Below, in pieces: positions 1 to 10,615 of a DNA stretch of 64,000 bases. Origin of the DNA: Candidatus Poribacteria bacterium (GTDB lineage: Bacteria; Abyssobacteria; SURF-5); NCBI GenBank assembly GCA_016215705.1, contig JACRIR010000150.1, positions 1-64,000 of the forward strand. The letters run 5' to 3'. The notes beneath the pieces are model-generated. The model ran no database searches and was not told the DNA's origin. It saw nothing but the letters and a program-made list of their open reading frames with translations. Each line of letters opens with the position of its first letter. Position 1 is the first letter of the stretch. The translations under genes were made by a program, and so were the position numbers.

Positions 1-1
1 C

Positions 2-151
2 CGGTATCGGGGTATTAACAAGACCCGGTTACAAAGTCACATGATCGCCGCTGCCTGCAACATCAAACGATGGTGGAGGCGCGTAGCGTGGGAACTACGA
101 GAGGCAATGAAAGCGATCATGAACGGGCAATTTGCAGTTGCTCCGACCTGA
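2..151 (+). pseudogene. C-terminal end of a DDE transposase (IS1182/IS5-like), cut by the window edge
   Basis: Frame 2 of the + strand stays open from the first base to a TGA at 149-151 and encodes 49 residues beginning RYRGINKTRLQ and continuing MIAAACNIKRWWRR. A Tyr-Arg-Gly-x-x-Lys-x-x-x-Gln segment followed by a hydrophobic A-x-N-x-[KR]-R helix is typical of the C-terminus of DDE transposases of the IS1182/IS5 type. This frame is absent from the supplied ORF track, which lists only the antisense ORF. The 5' part lies outside the window, so I cannot tell whether the element is intact there. Family assignment is by motif memory only. Confidence 0.6.
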
Positions 152-387
152 AATAGATGGCTGGCGGTCTCATTGCTGTATGAAACTGAATAAGAAAAGG
201 AAGCTATATCTCGTGCCACCCTAATCCTTGAGGAGATTCTTCAGTCCCGCTTTGAGCGGAATCGGACTTTAACGAAATTCTCTGACGATGGATTATAGGT
301 GCGGCAGAAAAAGAGGGGTTCTGCAGCGGAATCAAGGGTAAAAATGTGACCCCTAATTGACTTTGACCCTACGCGTTCTTGCTGCGA
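152..387. other. Spacer between transposase end and katG
   Basis: No gene is visible. Around 300-335 a GGGGTTCTGCAGC-type string could be the outer end of the insertion sequence whose transposase ends at 151. At 345-353 lies ATGTGACCC, repeated at 3012-3020 directly after the broken REP-type transposase on the far side of katG. Both points are tentative. Confidence 0.35.
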
Positions 388-2673
<2,286 letters not shown>

Positions 2674-2714
2674 TTATGGTGTTAGGACTGTGTCATAAAT
2701 TAGGACATTCGGCA

Positions 2715-3010
2715 AATTGATCTTTTCGCTCAGACGCTCGCCCGGAGGCTGTTCTCGCAAGGGCAGCCAAGGCGCTCGGGAGCCCCCAAAGCGATCTGTT
2801 TGCGGCACGGGAGCGGAGCATCGAGCGAGGGATGGTCATGGAGGCGCTTCACCGGGCATGCGGTCTTACGCAACCTGAGATTGGCATATTGTTCCGGGGA
2901 CTCGATTACTCGAGTGTGAGCGTCAATCGGAAGAAGTTTCTTCTCTGTGCGGAGCGTGACCCCGCCTTAAACACAAGCTTGAGGCAATCATGCAAGTGAG
3001 TAAAGAGTAA
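2715..3010 (+). pseudogene. C-terminal remnant of a REP-associated (Y1/IS200-like) transposase, frameshifted
   Basis: The + strand encodes an open stretch ending in ERGMVMEALHRACGLTQPEIGILF followed by GLDYSSVSVNRKK. This matches the DnaA-like helix-turn-helix tail of REP-associated tyrosine transposases. Around 2960 the reading continues in another frame as RLKHKLEAIMQVSKE, stopping at TAA 3008-3010, so one indel separates the two parts. Upstream, a stop falls in frame near 2720 and the catalytic HUH/Tyr domain is missing. The fragment is too broken to be in the ORF track. ATGTGACCC follows immediately, a string often seen next to this transposase type. Confidence 0.65.
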
Positions 3011-3078
3011 AGATGTGACCCAGTTGTCGCTGTTAATCTTGCACGTTGGGAAAACCCTTCCTGGGCTTTCAATCTTTC

Positions 3079-3106
3079 TTGACATTGCCATAGCGCAGAG
3101 CATAAT
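3079..3106 (+). promoter_or_regulatory. Sigma-70-type promoter for the DUF4258/YgiT pair
   Basis: A perfect -35 TTGACA (3079-3084) is followed after 16 nt by CATAAT (3101-3106, 5 of 6 matches). Just downstream, GTAAG-AG-CTTAC (3112-3123) is a small inverted repeat that could be an operator. The predicted transcript starts about 60 nt before the chosen start codon. Confidence 0.6.
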
Positions 3107-3175
3107 ATTGCGTAAGAGCTTACATTGGCGTTAAATACAGCAGTTAGAGGTAGGAAACGGAAGATCGGAGCGCCG

Positions 3176-3517
3176 ATGTCGGATACGCGAATATTGCCGG
3201 ACGAACCGTTGGCATTCATAAAGAACTGCGTTGCACAGAGGCGCATAATGTGGACATATCACGTCAATATGCGCATGAAGAAACGGTTCATTCCGAGAGA
3301 GATGATCGTCAATTCAGTTGAAACTTATGAAATCGTCGAGGCATATCCAGAAGATAAGTATTTGCCGAGCTACCTGGTCTATGCCGAATATGAAGGTGTT
3401 ATTATTCACATACTTTTCGGAGCGGATGTCGAAGACAAGAATGTCAGGGTCGTAACTACCTATCGCCCAAACCCGGATGAATGGATTGAAGGAAGAAGAA
3501 GGAGAAAGGGACAATGA
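3176..3517 (+). CDS. DUF4258-family protein, probable toxin of a toxin-antitoxin pair
   Basis: Small protein of 113 residues with the DUF4258 layout: an N-terminal helix with H..MRM..R, a middle region EIVEAYPEDKYLPSYL, a strand VIIHILFG and a final VVTTYRPNPDEW. Family members fold like small RNase/RelE-type toxins and are usually paired with a YgiT-type zinc-finger gene, as here. The ORF track starts at a TTG (3125), but the ATG at 3176 has GGAG at a good distance and gives the usual N-terminus. Its stop overlaps the next start as ATGA. RNase activity is inferred from the family and partner, not shown by the sequence. Confidence 0.75.
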   Translation: MSDTRILPDEPLAFIKNCVAQRRIMWTYHVNMRMKKRFIPREMIVNSVETYEIVEAYPEDKYLPSYLVYAEYEGVIIHILFGADVEDKNVRVVTTYRPNPDEWIEGRRRRKGQ

Positions 3518-3735
3518 AGTGCCATATTTGCGGAGCGAGGCTGGAGAATATCGTCACCGATCTTCCTTTCAAGGTGAGTGAAACCGCTATTGTTATTTTG
3601 AAAGGCATGCCGGTTCTGCAATGCGAGAACTGTCGAGAGTATCTGATCGAAGATAAGGTGCTGGAGAAAGTGGACCGGCTCCTCGAAGGAGCGAGCAAGA
3701 ATGCGGAATTGGAAGTAGTTCGGTATGCGGCATAA
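3514..3735 (+). CDS. YgiT-type zinc-finger protein, probable antitoxin
   Basis: A 73-residue protein with two CxxC knuckles, CHICG at the N-terminus and CENC near residue 41, the layout of the zinc-binding N-terminal domain of MqsA/YgiT. The DNA-binding Xre-like C-terminal domain of MqsA is absent; only a short helix (DKVLEKVDRLLEGA) follows. It overlaps the DUF4258 gene by 4 nt, so the two are translationally coupled. In similar pairs the zinc-finger protein neutralises the upstream toxin. If it also autoregulates, the small inverted repeat at 3112-3123 is a candidate operator. Confidence 0.75.
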   Translation: MKCHICGARLENIVTDLPFKVSETAIVILKGMPVLQCENCREYLIEDKVLEKVDRLLEGASKNAELEVVRYAA

Positions 3736-3753
3736 CCGCAACCGAAGAAGATG

Positions 3754-4002
3754 ACTTGGGCCACAGAGAGCGCCGAGTTCACCGAGGCGCAAAGGGAAAA
3801 AAATAACAACAACCATTGGAACCGCCGATGAACGTGGACAAAGAAGAAGCATCTCACCACCAAGTCACAAAGACAAGAGAGAATCACTCATTGATTTGAC
3901 TCGTGAGACGCAGTATCTCACTGCGCGGCGCAGCCGCAACCAACCAAAAAGAAGAAGCTGAAGCCACAGGGCGCACAGAGTTCTCAAAGAAACAACATGA
4001 GA
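3754..4002. repeat. Degenerate repeat phrases of the 'cacagag...gcgcaaagg' type
   Basis: Three related low-complexity phrases occur here: a GGGCCACAGAGAG...GCGCAAAGGG unit near 3757-3797, CACCAAGTCACAAAGACAAG near 3857-3877 and CCACAGGGCGCACAGAG near 3964-3980. The complement of the same phrase recurs at 4990-5035. I regard them as one dispersed family. Confidence 0.5.
3925..3950. repeat. GCGGC-GCA-GCCGC hairpin followed by AACCAACC
   Basis: A small hairpin GCGGC/GCCGC is followed by AACCAACCAAAAAG. Related copies lie at 4908-4934 (reverse orientation), 10353-10388 and 48773-48804. Confidence 0.55.
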
Positions 4003-4175
4003 AAAAGGAGTGGGCAGACTGGTTTGACTCGCGAGACGCAACGCCTGACGAATCATTTGGCAGCAGGGAACTTTGATATTTAATGATTGGGCCAGATTTG
4101 GAGAGAAAATCAAGATGTTTGGATACAATCTGGTCTGTCAATGTGTATGACCCCTATGCTTTCCAATTTTTGTGG

Positions 4176-4193
4176 GGCCGAATTCATTCGGCC
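4176..4193. repeat. Palindrome GGCCGAAT-TC-ATTCGGCC
   Basis: Perfect 8-bp arms with a 2-nt centre, preceded by TGTGG. It belongs to the family of hairpins with an AT-rich centre and variable GC arms also seen at 4826, 8434, 8985, 9060, 9121, 18711, 27231 and 36786. Confidence 0.7.
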
Positions 4194-4316
4194 TTCTCTC
4201 CACCTCCACCCTCGGGGTAGGGGGGATTTATCCACTGCACTACTGCGATGCGTTTCTCCCACAACTAACCACGCCCCGCCGTGATCACGCACTCCTAAGG
4301 AACTGCCTTCCTCTTA

Positions 4317-4364
4317 TCATTCCCGCGCAGAACCTGCCCCCGACCTGATCGGGGGCGGGAATCC
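4317..4364. repeat. CATTCCCGC...GCGGGAATCC repeat with hairpin
   Basis: TCATTCCCGC is followed by a perfect 8-bp hairpin GCCCCCGA/TCGGGGGC and then GGGAATCC. Related units occur at 19012-19036, 50155-50203 and 56542-56574. Confidence 0.6.
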
Positions 4365-4390
4365 ATTCTTCTTCTTTTTCTTCCTCTTTA

Positions 4391-4427
4391 TTCCCCCTTT
4401 GCAAAGGGGGGGTAGGGGGGATTTTTC
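4391..4427. repeat. CCCCCTTTGCAAAGGGGG palindromic repeat
   Basis: CCCCCTTT-GC-AAAGGGGG is a perfect palindrome followed by GGTAGGGGGGATTT. Related copies are at 8276-8314 and 27098-27195. Confidence 0.65.
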
Positions 4428-4825
4428 CGCTCTGCTGTTCAAGGTTTTTCCCCTTTCGCCTTGCGCCCTGAGGCCTCTGAAGTCCCGCGCCTCGAGGGAT
4501 TGTTTCTTTCCCTTTTCCTTCCCCGACGAGGGTAGGGGGTGCATGAGAATTGGGGGAATTCCGGGGACATAATACTGATATTTATCATAACACAATATAG
4601 TTTATACATTCTGCGCGCCCATCATTTCCCCCCTCTGAGGCTTCCGAAGTCCGGCGCCTGGTGGGATTCCGATTCCCTACTTTATTTCGTTCAATCCGCA
4701 ATCCCAAATCCGAGATTCCAAATCGGGGCGCCCCCTCATTGATGTCCGCGTCCATCCGTACTACTCACATTCGAAATCTTGAATTCCTGTCGCGATTCTC
4801 ATGACACACCGTATGAAACTCACAC

Positions 4826-4894
4826 GGGCGCAATGAATTGCGCCCCTACAGGAGCATACGAGGGATTTCTGTAGGGGCGCGATTCATCGCGCCC
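4826..4894. repeat. Nested inverted repeat of two GGGCGC hairpins
   Basis: Two hairpins, GGGCGCAAT-GA-ATTGCGCCC and GGGCGCGAT-TC-ATCGCGCCC, face each other and are joined by CCCTACAG/CTGTAGGG. The whole 69-bp unit is therefore a large inverted repeat with palindromic ends. The unit at 8985-9053 has the same architecture with different bases. Confidence 0.75.
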
Positions 4895-4907
4895 GATATG
4901 GCGATTC

Positions 4908-4934
4908 GGTTGCGGCTACGCCGCGCTGTGAAAT
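4908..4934. repeat. Reverse copy of the GCGGC hairpin repeat
   Basis: GGTTGCGGC-TAC-GCCGCG is the complement of the repeat at 3925-3950, lying directly after the GGGCGC unit. Confidence 0.5.
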
Positions 4935-4956
4935 CCGTGGCTAAGCCTCGTGGGTT

Positions 4957-5037
4957 CTTTCGTGTAATTCGTTTCATTCGTGATCCAATTCTTCTTGTCT
5001 CTTCTTGCGCTCTTTGCGCCTTTGCGGTGAAACGGGT
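4957..5037. repeat. 'ttgcgctctttgcgcctttgcggtgaa' phrase repeat
   Basis: A run of TTCGTGTAATTCG, TTCATTCGTGATCC and CTTTGCGCCTTTGCGGTG units. Related phrases in the opposite orientation occur at 3754-4002, and ATTACACGAAT-type units at 10440-10520. It ends just before the guaB promoter. Confidence 0.5.
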
Positions 5038-5042
5038 GCTTC

Positions 5043-5072
5043 TTTACTCCGTGACGCAGTGCGTGATATAAT
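5043..5072 (+). promoter_or_regulatory. Promoter of guaB
   Basis: A perfect TATAAT (5067-5072) has TTTACT (5043-5048, 4 of 6 matches to TTGACA) 18 nt upstream. The start codon of guaB lies 45 nt downstream. No riboswitch-like leader is visible. Confidence 0.6.
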
Positions 5073-5107
5073 ATGCCACAATGGATAGGTTTATCACACA
5101 ATCGTGA

Positions 5108-6586
<1,479 letters not shown>

Positions 6587-6689
6587 TAGAATCGGGTTCA
6601 TAGTTCATGGTTTATGGTTCATGGTCCAGGAATGACAAAAAGAAGTGCAGAAACGACAAAATAGGACAGGAAATAAGAAAAGAAAATAA

Positions 6690-8240
6690 ATGAATCCTGA
6701 CCCGCATTCACAACTTATCATAGTGCTCGATTTCGGCTCGCAATACAGTCAATTGATTGCGCGCCGCATACGCGAGTGCCACGTCTATTGCGAGATACAT
6801 CCTTTTGACATCACAGCCGCCAAAATCGAGAAGATGAAGCCGAGCGGAATCGTGCTGTCAGGTAGTCCATCGAGCGTTCCGATCGACGGTTCCCCTATGC
6901 CGGATCCCGGCATATTCGATCTTAACATTCCAATACTCGGGCTTTGCTACGGAATGCAACTTATCGGACAGATGATGGGCGGCTCCGTTGTTCATTCGGC
7001 GCATAGGGAGTACGGGAAGGCCGTCATCAAGCAGTTCGATCCACAGGGATTGTTCCATGGACTCGAGGCCGAATTGACCGTGTGGATGAGTCACGGCGAC
7101 AAGATAGCGGTTTTGCCGCCTGATTTCATCAACATCTGCGTTTCCGACAACTCGCCCATTTGCGCAGTGAAACACGTGAGCAGGCCGATATACGGCCTGC
7201 AATTCCATCCGGAAGTTGTGCATACGCCGCGCGGGACGGATATCCTCCGGAATTTCCTGTTCCGCGTTTGCAAATGCCAGCCCACATGGGATATGGGTTC
7301 GTTTATCGAAGACACGATCCTGCGGATTCGGGCGAAGGCAGGCAACGAAAGAGTGCTATGCGCCTTGAGTGGCGGCGTCGATTCGTCGGTGACTGCGGCC
7401 TTACTCCATCGCGCGGTTGGTGACCGGTTACACTGCATCTTTGTCAATAATGGTTTGCTGCGAAAGAATGAACCTCAGCTTGTCGAAGAAGTATTCCGAA
7501 AACATTTCTCGATCAATCTCGACGTCGTTGACGCCGAGAATTGGTTCCTCGATAAGCTAAGGGGAGTTGAAGACCCCGAAGCAAAGCGAAAGATAATTGG
7601 AAACGAGTTCATACGAGTGTTCGAGGAAGAAGCGGGCCGGCTTGGCAAATTCAAGTACCTCGCGCAGGGCACGCTCTACCCCGACGTGATCGAGAGCCGC
7701 TCGACACGCGGGCCGTCGGCCACAATAAAGACTCATCATAACGTCGGCGGACTGCCTGAGAAGATGAACTTTGAACTCATCGAGCCTTTGAAAGAACTCT
7801 TCAAAGATGAAGTCCGCGAAGTGGGCGCGCAGTTGGGTATTCCCGATGAAATTCTCTGGCGACATCCATTCCCGGGACCGGGTCTGGCGGTGAGGGTGCT
7901 TGGCGAAGTGACCAAAGAAAGACTCGACGTGCTGAGGGAAGCCGACCATATTGCTATTGAGGAGATCAAGAAGGCCGGCCTATATGGCGACATATGGCAG
8001 GCGTTCGTGGTGCTGCTGCCCGTTCGCAGCGTCGGCGTGATGGGCGACGACCGGACGTATGAGAACGTAGCAGCGATTCGCGCCGTCACGAGCCTGGACG
8101 GCATGACAGCCGATTGGTTCCGTTTCCCCAATGAAGTCCTCGCCAGAATTTCCAACCGGATCATAAATGAGGTCAAGGGTGTCAACCGCGTTGTCTACGA
8201 CATAAGCTCGAAACCTCCAAGCACGATCGAGTGGGAGTAA
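6690..8240 (+). CDS. guaA: GMP synthase (glutamine-hydrolysing)
   Basis: Converts XMP to GMP using glutamine and ATP. 516 residues with the standard order: class I glutaminase domain (residues 8-195; C86 in GLCYGMQ, H173 and E175 in FHPEV), ATP pyrophosphatase domain with the PP-loop SGGVDSS near residue 227, and the C-terminal dimerisation domain with FPGPGLAVR and the end IEWE. The Shine-Dalgarno sequence is weak (AGGAAATAAG). It acts directly after guaB, and the purine cluster at 19-31 kb supplies IMP. Confidence 0.98.
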   Translation: MNPDPHSQLIIVLDFGSQYSQLIARRIRECHVYCEIHPFDITAAKIEKMKPSGIVLSGSPSSVPIDGSPMPDPGIFDLNIPILGLCYGMQLIGQMMGGSVVHSAHREYGKAVIKQFDPQGLFHGLEAELTVWMSHGDKIAVLPPDFINICVSDNSPICAVKHVSRPIYGLQFHPEVVHTPRGTDILRNFLFRVCKCQPTWDMGSFIEDTILRIRAKAGNERVLCALSGGVDSSVTAALLHRAVGDRLHCIFVNNGLLRKNEPQLVEEVFRKHFSINLDVVDAENWFLDKLRGVEDPEAKRKIIGNEFIRVFEEEAGRLGKFKYLAQGTLYPDVIESRSTRGPSATIKTHHNVGGLPEKMNFELIEPLKELFKDEVREVGAQLGIPDEILWRHPFPGPGLAVRVLGEVTKERLDVLREADHIAIEEIKKAGLYGDIWQAFVVLLPVRSVGVMGDDRTYENVAAIRAVTSLDGMTADWFRFPNEVLARISNRIINEVKGVNRVVYDISSKPPSTIEWE

Positions 8241-8275
8241 CCCTACTATTTTGGATTTTGGATTTTAGATTTTGG

Positions 8276-8314
8276 ATTCAAATCCCCCTCTTTCCCCCTT
8301 TAAGAAAGGGGGAC
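8276..8314. repeat. CCCCCTTT...AAAGGGGG repeat
   Basis: AAATCCCCCTCTTTCCCCCTTTAAGAAAGGGGG copy of the C/G-rich palindromic family, directly after guaA. It could also act as a transcription stop, but no T-run follows. Confidence 0.55.
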
Positions 8315-8362
8315 GAAGAGAATGTCCGGTAATGATATCAAGAAACTCGAAATGCCATTGCA

Positions 8363-8382
8363 GGGCGCAGCACGCTGCGCCC
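8363..8382. repeat. Perfect palindrome GGGCGCAGC-AC-GCTGCGCCC
   Basis: Perfect 9-bp arms and a 2-nt centre, followed by ATACCAACCAAAAAGACG. It combines the GGGCGC arms of one hairpin family with the CCAACCAAAAAG tail of the GCGGC family. Confidence 0.6.
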
Positions 8383-8433
8383 ATACCAACCAAAAAGACG
8401 ATCGCGGGACGGCTTCCGAAGGGGGATTTGTAG

Positions 8434-8451
8434 GTGCGAATTTATTCGCAC
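8434..8451. repeat. Palindrome GTGCGAAT-TT-ATTCGCAC
   Basis: Perfect 8-bp arms, preceded by TTTGTAG. The same arms recur at 9060-9077 with a TC centre. Confidence 0.7.
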
Positions 8452-8518
8452 GATTTCCGTGATAGGCATCGCATGAAACCACGGCATCGATTCAAGAGAT
8501 CAAATCTGAGCAGTGCAA

Positions 8519-8785
8519 ATGGTGACCGATCAAACGCCTAAGTGCGCGAGTTGCGGCGCTCAAGTTTCCGCCGAAGTCCCCGAATACTACATCGAGCTCG
8601 AGAGCTTTCGCCTCATGAGCGAGGAGGGAAAGAAATTGCCCCGGCGCGGCTCGAAGGAATATCACGAGGCGATGGAGGGGTTGATGCCGCAGATACGACG
8701 CGGCTATTTTCAGAATCCCGAACTGTATGACAACGGGCACCGTTGGTGTCCGGTGTGCGGAAGCAGGCTGATGCAGGCACAATAG
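8519..8785 (+). CDS. Small zinc-ribbon protein of unknown function
   Basis: 88 residues with CASCG near the N-terminus and CPVCGS near the C-terminus, giving two CxxC pairs that can hold one zinc ion across an intervening charged helical region (EYYIELESFRLM, EYHEAMEGLM). I do not recognise the family. The track uses a GTG at 8513; the ATG at 8519 is preferred, but neither has a strong ribosome binding site. The gene is isolated between repeat-rich spacers, so context gives no functional hint. Confidence 0.6.
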   Translation: MVTDQTPKCASCGAQVSAEVPEYYIELESFRLMSEEGKKLPRRGSKEYHEAMEGLMPQIRRGYFQNPELYDNGHRWCPVCGSRLMQAQ

Positions 8786-8804
8786 AAGCGGCATTCGCCA
8801 AAAT

Positions 8805-8890
8805 GTCATTCTGAGCACAGCGAAGAATCTTGAAGAAAAGATTGGTTCTGTGTAGCTGGGCCAAGAGATCCTTTGCTTCGCTCAGGATGA
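8805..8890. repeat. MITE-like inverted pair of GTCATTCTGAGC units
   Basis: TCATTCTGAGCACAGCGAAG (left) and CTTTGCTTCGCTCAGGATGA (right) are imperfect complements separated by about 40 nt. The unit at 21384-21447 has the same type of ends; half-units occur at 30801-30829 and 17857-17952. Confidence 0.6.
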
Positions 8891-8984
8891 TATTGTGGTC
8901 GATCTGTGAAAGCCCCCCTGCCCGTTTAAGAAATGGACAAAAGGGAATCGTAGCACGACCATGACCGCAACCAAAGAGAAGATT

Positions 8985-9053
8985 GGGCGCGATGAATCGC
9001 GCCCCTACGACATTTCTTGATTTATGCTCGTAGGGGCGCAATTGATTGCGCCC
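8985..9053. repeat. Nested inverted repeat of two GGGCGC hairpins
   Basis: GGGCGCGAT-GA-ATCGCGCCC and GGGCGCAAT-TG-ATTGCGCCC are joined by CCCTACGA/TCGTAGGG. The architecture is that of 4826-4894, but arm bases have changed in compensating pairs. Confidence 0.75.
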
Positions 9054-9059
9054 TTGAAG

Positions 9060-9077
9060 GTGCGAATTCATTCGCAC
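9060..9077. repeat. Palindrome GTGCGAAT-TC-ATTCGCAC
   Basis: Perfect 8-bp arms, six bases after the nested unit at 8985-9053. Confidence 0.65.
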
Positions 9078-9120
9078 GGAATTGCATGAATCGCATAGAA
9101 GACAGCATCGGGACATGTAT

Positions 9121-9138
9121 GGCCGAATAAATTCGGCC
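9121..9138. repeat. Palindrome GGCCGAAT-AA-ATTCGGCC
   Basis: Perfect 8-bp arms identical to those at 4176-4193 with a different centre (AA instead of TC). Confidence 0.65.
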
Positions 9139-9207
9139 CCACGGCGTTGGGCATGATCTGGTTGTAGTCGCCAAGATATTCACACAGGGTTGCATGGAAA
9201 AGAAAAT

Positions 9208-9912
9208 ATGATTTCGGTCGTCATACCGGCCTATAACGAGGCCGAGTGTTTGCGGCCTTTGACGGATGAAGTACTCGGCGTGATGCGCGGCCTCGGGCAG
9301 GAATTCGAGATTCTGTTTGTGGACGACGGCAGCAGCGACGGCACTCGTGAACTCATGCGCCAACTTGCCAAGGAGCACTCCGAGGTTCATTTCGTCGGCT
9401 TCAAGAAGAACCGTGGGCAGACAAGCGCGATGGCGGCCGGGTTCAAACATGCGAAGGGCGACATCATTGTGACGCTCGACGCCGACATGCAGAACGACCC
9501 GCGCGATATTCCGCGACTGATGGAGAAGCTCGATCGATACGATGTTGTGTGCGGCTGGCGCAAGAAGCGGCACGACAGCCTCTTGCGGAAGGTCTCGAGC
9601 CGGATCGCCAATTATGTGAGAAACAAGTTGAGCAATGAAGAAGTCGTGGACGTCGGCTGCTCGCTCAAAGTTTACAAGAGAAAATGCGTGGATGACCTGA
9701 AACTTTTCGAGGGGATGCATCGTTTTCTTCCGACTCTGGTCAAGTTAGCGGGCTACACTGTTGTCGAGGTTCCCGTCAACCATCGTCCGCGCAAGCTTGG
9801 CACGTCGAAATACGGCGTTTGGAACAGAGTGTTCAGGGCGTTCGGAGACTTGCTCGCCGTCAGATGGATGAAGAAGCGATACATACGCTATGAAATAGAG
9901 GAAGAGCGGTGA
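9208..9912 (+). CDS. Family 2 glycosyltransferase, polyprenyl-phosphate sugar synthase type (ArnC/DPM1-like)
   Basis: 234-residue soluble GT-A enzyme. Motifs are VIPAYNE at the start, VDDGSSDGT near residue 37, NRGQTSAM and a DADMQNDP metal/nucleotide site. Enzymes of this type move a sugar from a nucleotide donor to polyprenyl phosphate at the inner membrane face. It lacks the C-terminal membrane helices of full ArnC/GtrB proteins, so it is DPM1-like in length. The track starts at TTG 9190; the ATG at 9208 gives the canonical MISVVIPAYNE start. It is followed by a LAB_N protein and GT39 transferases that would use its lipid-linked sugar. The sugar is unknown. Confidence 0.88.
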   Translation: MISVVIPAYNEAECLRPLTDEVLGVMRGLGQEFEILFVDDGSSDGTRELMRQLAKEHSEVHFVGFKKNRGQTSAMAAGFKHAKGDIIVTLDADMQNDPRDIPRLMEKLDRYDVVCGWRKKRHDSLLRKVSSRIANYVRNKLSNEEVVDVGCSLKVYKRKCVDDLKLFEGMHRFLPTLVKLAGYTVVEVPVNHRPRKLGTSKYGVWNRVFRAFGDLLAVRWMKKRYIRYEIEEER

Positions 9913-9968
9913 GTTGGAATGATGAGTGCGGAATGCTGAATGATGAAACCTGAAATGGAGGAGGAGTG

Positions 9969-10328
9969 ATGAACCAGGTCGGGACAGCGATTCAAAACCT
10001 TGTGGAAAAACTCTGGTTCAACCTCACCCAGATGACCCCGACTCAAATCGCATGGTTTTGCGTCGGGTTATTCGCGCAACTCATTTTTTCGATGCGGTTC
10101 TTGGTTCAATGGATAGCCTCTGAACGGCGAGGGGAAAGCGTTATCCCAGTAACGTTTTGGTATATGAGCTTGGTCGGAACAACGTTATTATTTGCCTATG
10201 CAGTCTATCGTCGTGATCCCATCTTCATTCTAGGTCAGGCATTCGGGTCGGTCGTTTACACACGTAATCTGATGCTGATATACAAGCGGCGGACATCTCC
10301 GGTGAACGCAGGACACGGCTCAACTTGA
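9969..10328 (+). CDS. Membrane protein with LpxB N-terminal-type domain (LAB_N)
   Basis: 119-residue polytopic protein with three hydrophobic segments and the LAB_N signature: FSMRFLVQWIASE, SVIPVTFWYMSL and a terminal VYTRNLMLIYK. The same domain is fused to LpxB in some bacteria, but small stand-alone copies are common next to ArnC-like and ArnT-like genes, as here. A role in presenting or flipping the lipid-linked sugar is inferred from this context only. GTGATG offers two starts; the ATG at 9969 is preferred because GGAGGAG lies at 5 nt. Confidence 0.85.
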   Translation: MNQVGTAIQNLVEKLWFNLTQMTPTQIAWFCVGLFAQLIFSMRFLVQWIASERRGESVIPVTFWYMSLVGTTLLFAYAVYRRDPIFILGQAFGSVVYTRNLMLIYKRRTSPVNAGHGST

Positions 10329-10352
10329 ATCTGTGAGGGGGGATTAGGATTA

Positions 10353-10388
10353 GCGCAGCGCGGAGAAACCGCAACCAAACAAGAAGAA
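10353..10388. repeat. Degenerate GCGGC/CCGCAACCAAAC repeat
   Basis: GCGCAGCGCGGAGAAACCGCAACCAAACAAGAAG resembles the repeat at 3925-3950. It is followed to about 10520 by GATTTGCGCAGATTTCAGG and ATTACACGAAT phrases. Nothing else is visible before the gene at 10616. Confidence 0.45.
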
Positions 10389-10615
10389 GCAAGGGAATCC
10401 GCTGATTTCGCCGATTTGCACAGATTCTGGGAAGAAGAAAAAAGAGTTGGATCACAAATTACGAATCTTGCGAATTACACGAATAAAGAAGTCCGCCAAT
10501 CTAGACTGATTTGCGCAGATTTCAGGTAAAACAAGAAGAAATCACGATGGAAATTCATGATTTCGAACGTGAATGGTGTGGGGCGAACACAAGGTTACCC
10601 CCTACAATCAACTAG

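Larger units (their letters stand above)
3736..5042. other. Gene-free 1.3 kb spacer filled with short repeats
   Basis: No credible gene. The stretch contains phrases built on CACAGAG/GCGCAAAG, a GCGGC-type hairpin, GGCCGAAT and GGGCGC palindromes, a CATTCCCGC repeat and a CCCCCTTTGCAAAGGGGG repeat, listed separately. ORFs called here translate repeat DNA. Between the repeats I see nothing recognisable. Confidence 0.7.
8786..9207. other. Gene-free spacer with five repeat units
   Basis: It holds an inverted pair of the CATTCTGAGC family, a CCGCAACCAAAG fragment, a nested GGGCGC unit and two further palindromes, each listed separately. The remaining ~70 nt before the glycosyltransferase show no clear promoter. 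Confidence 0.65.

Noticed and set aside
3736-5042. CRISPR array
   Set aside because: The repeats are of several families, unequal in spacing and palindromic; no regular repeat-spacer pattern or cas gene is present.
4838-5071. 77-aa ORF upstream of guaB
   Set aside because: It translates the GGGCGC and TTTGCGCC repeats and overlaps the guaB promoter.
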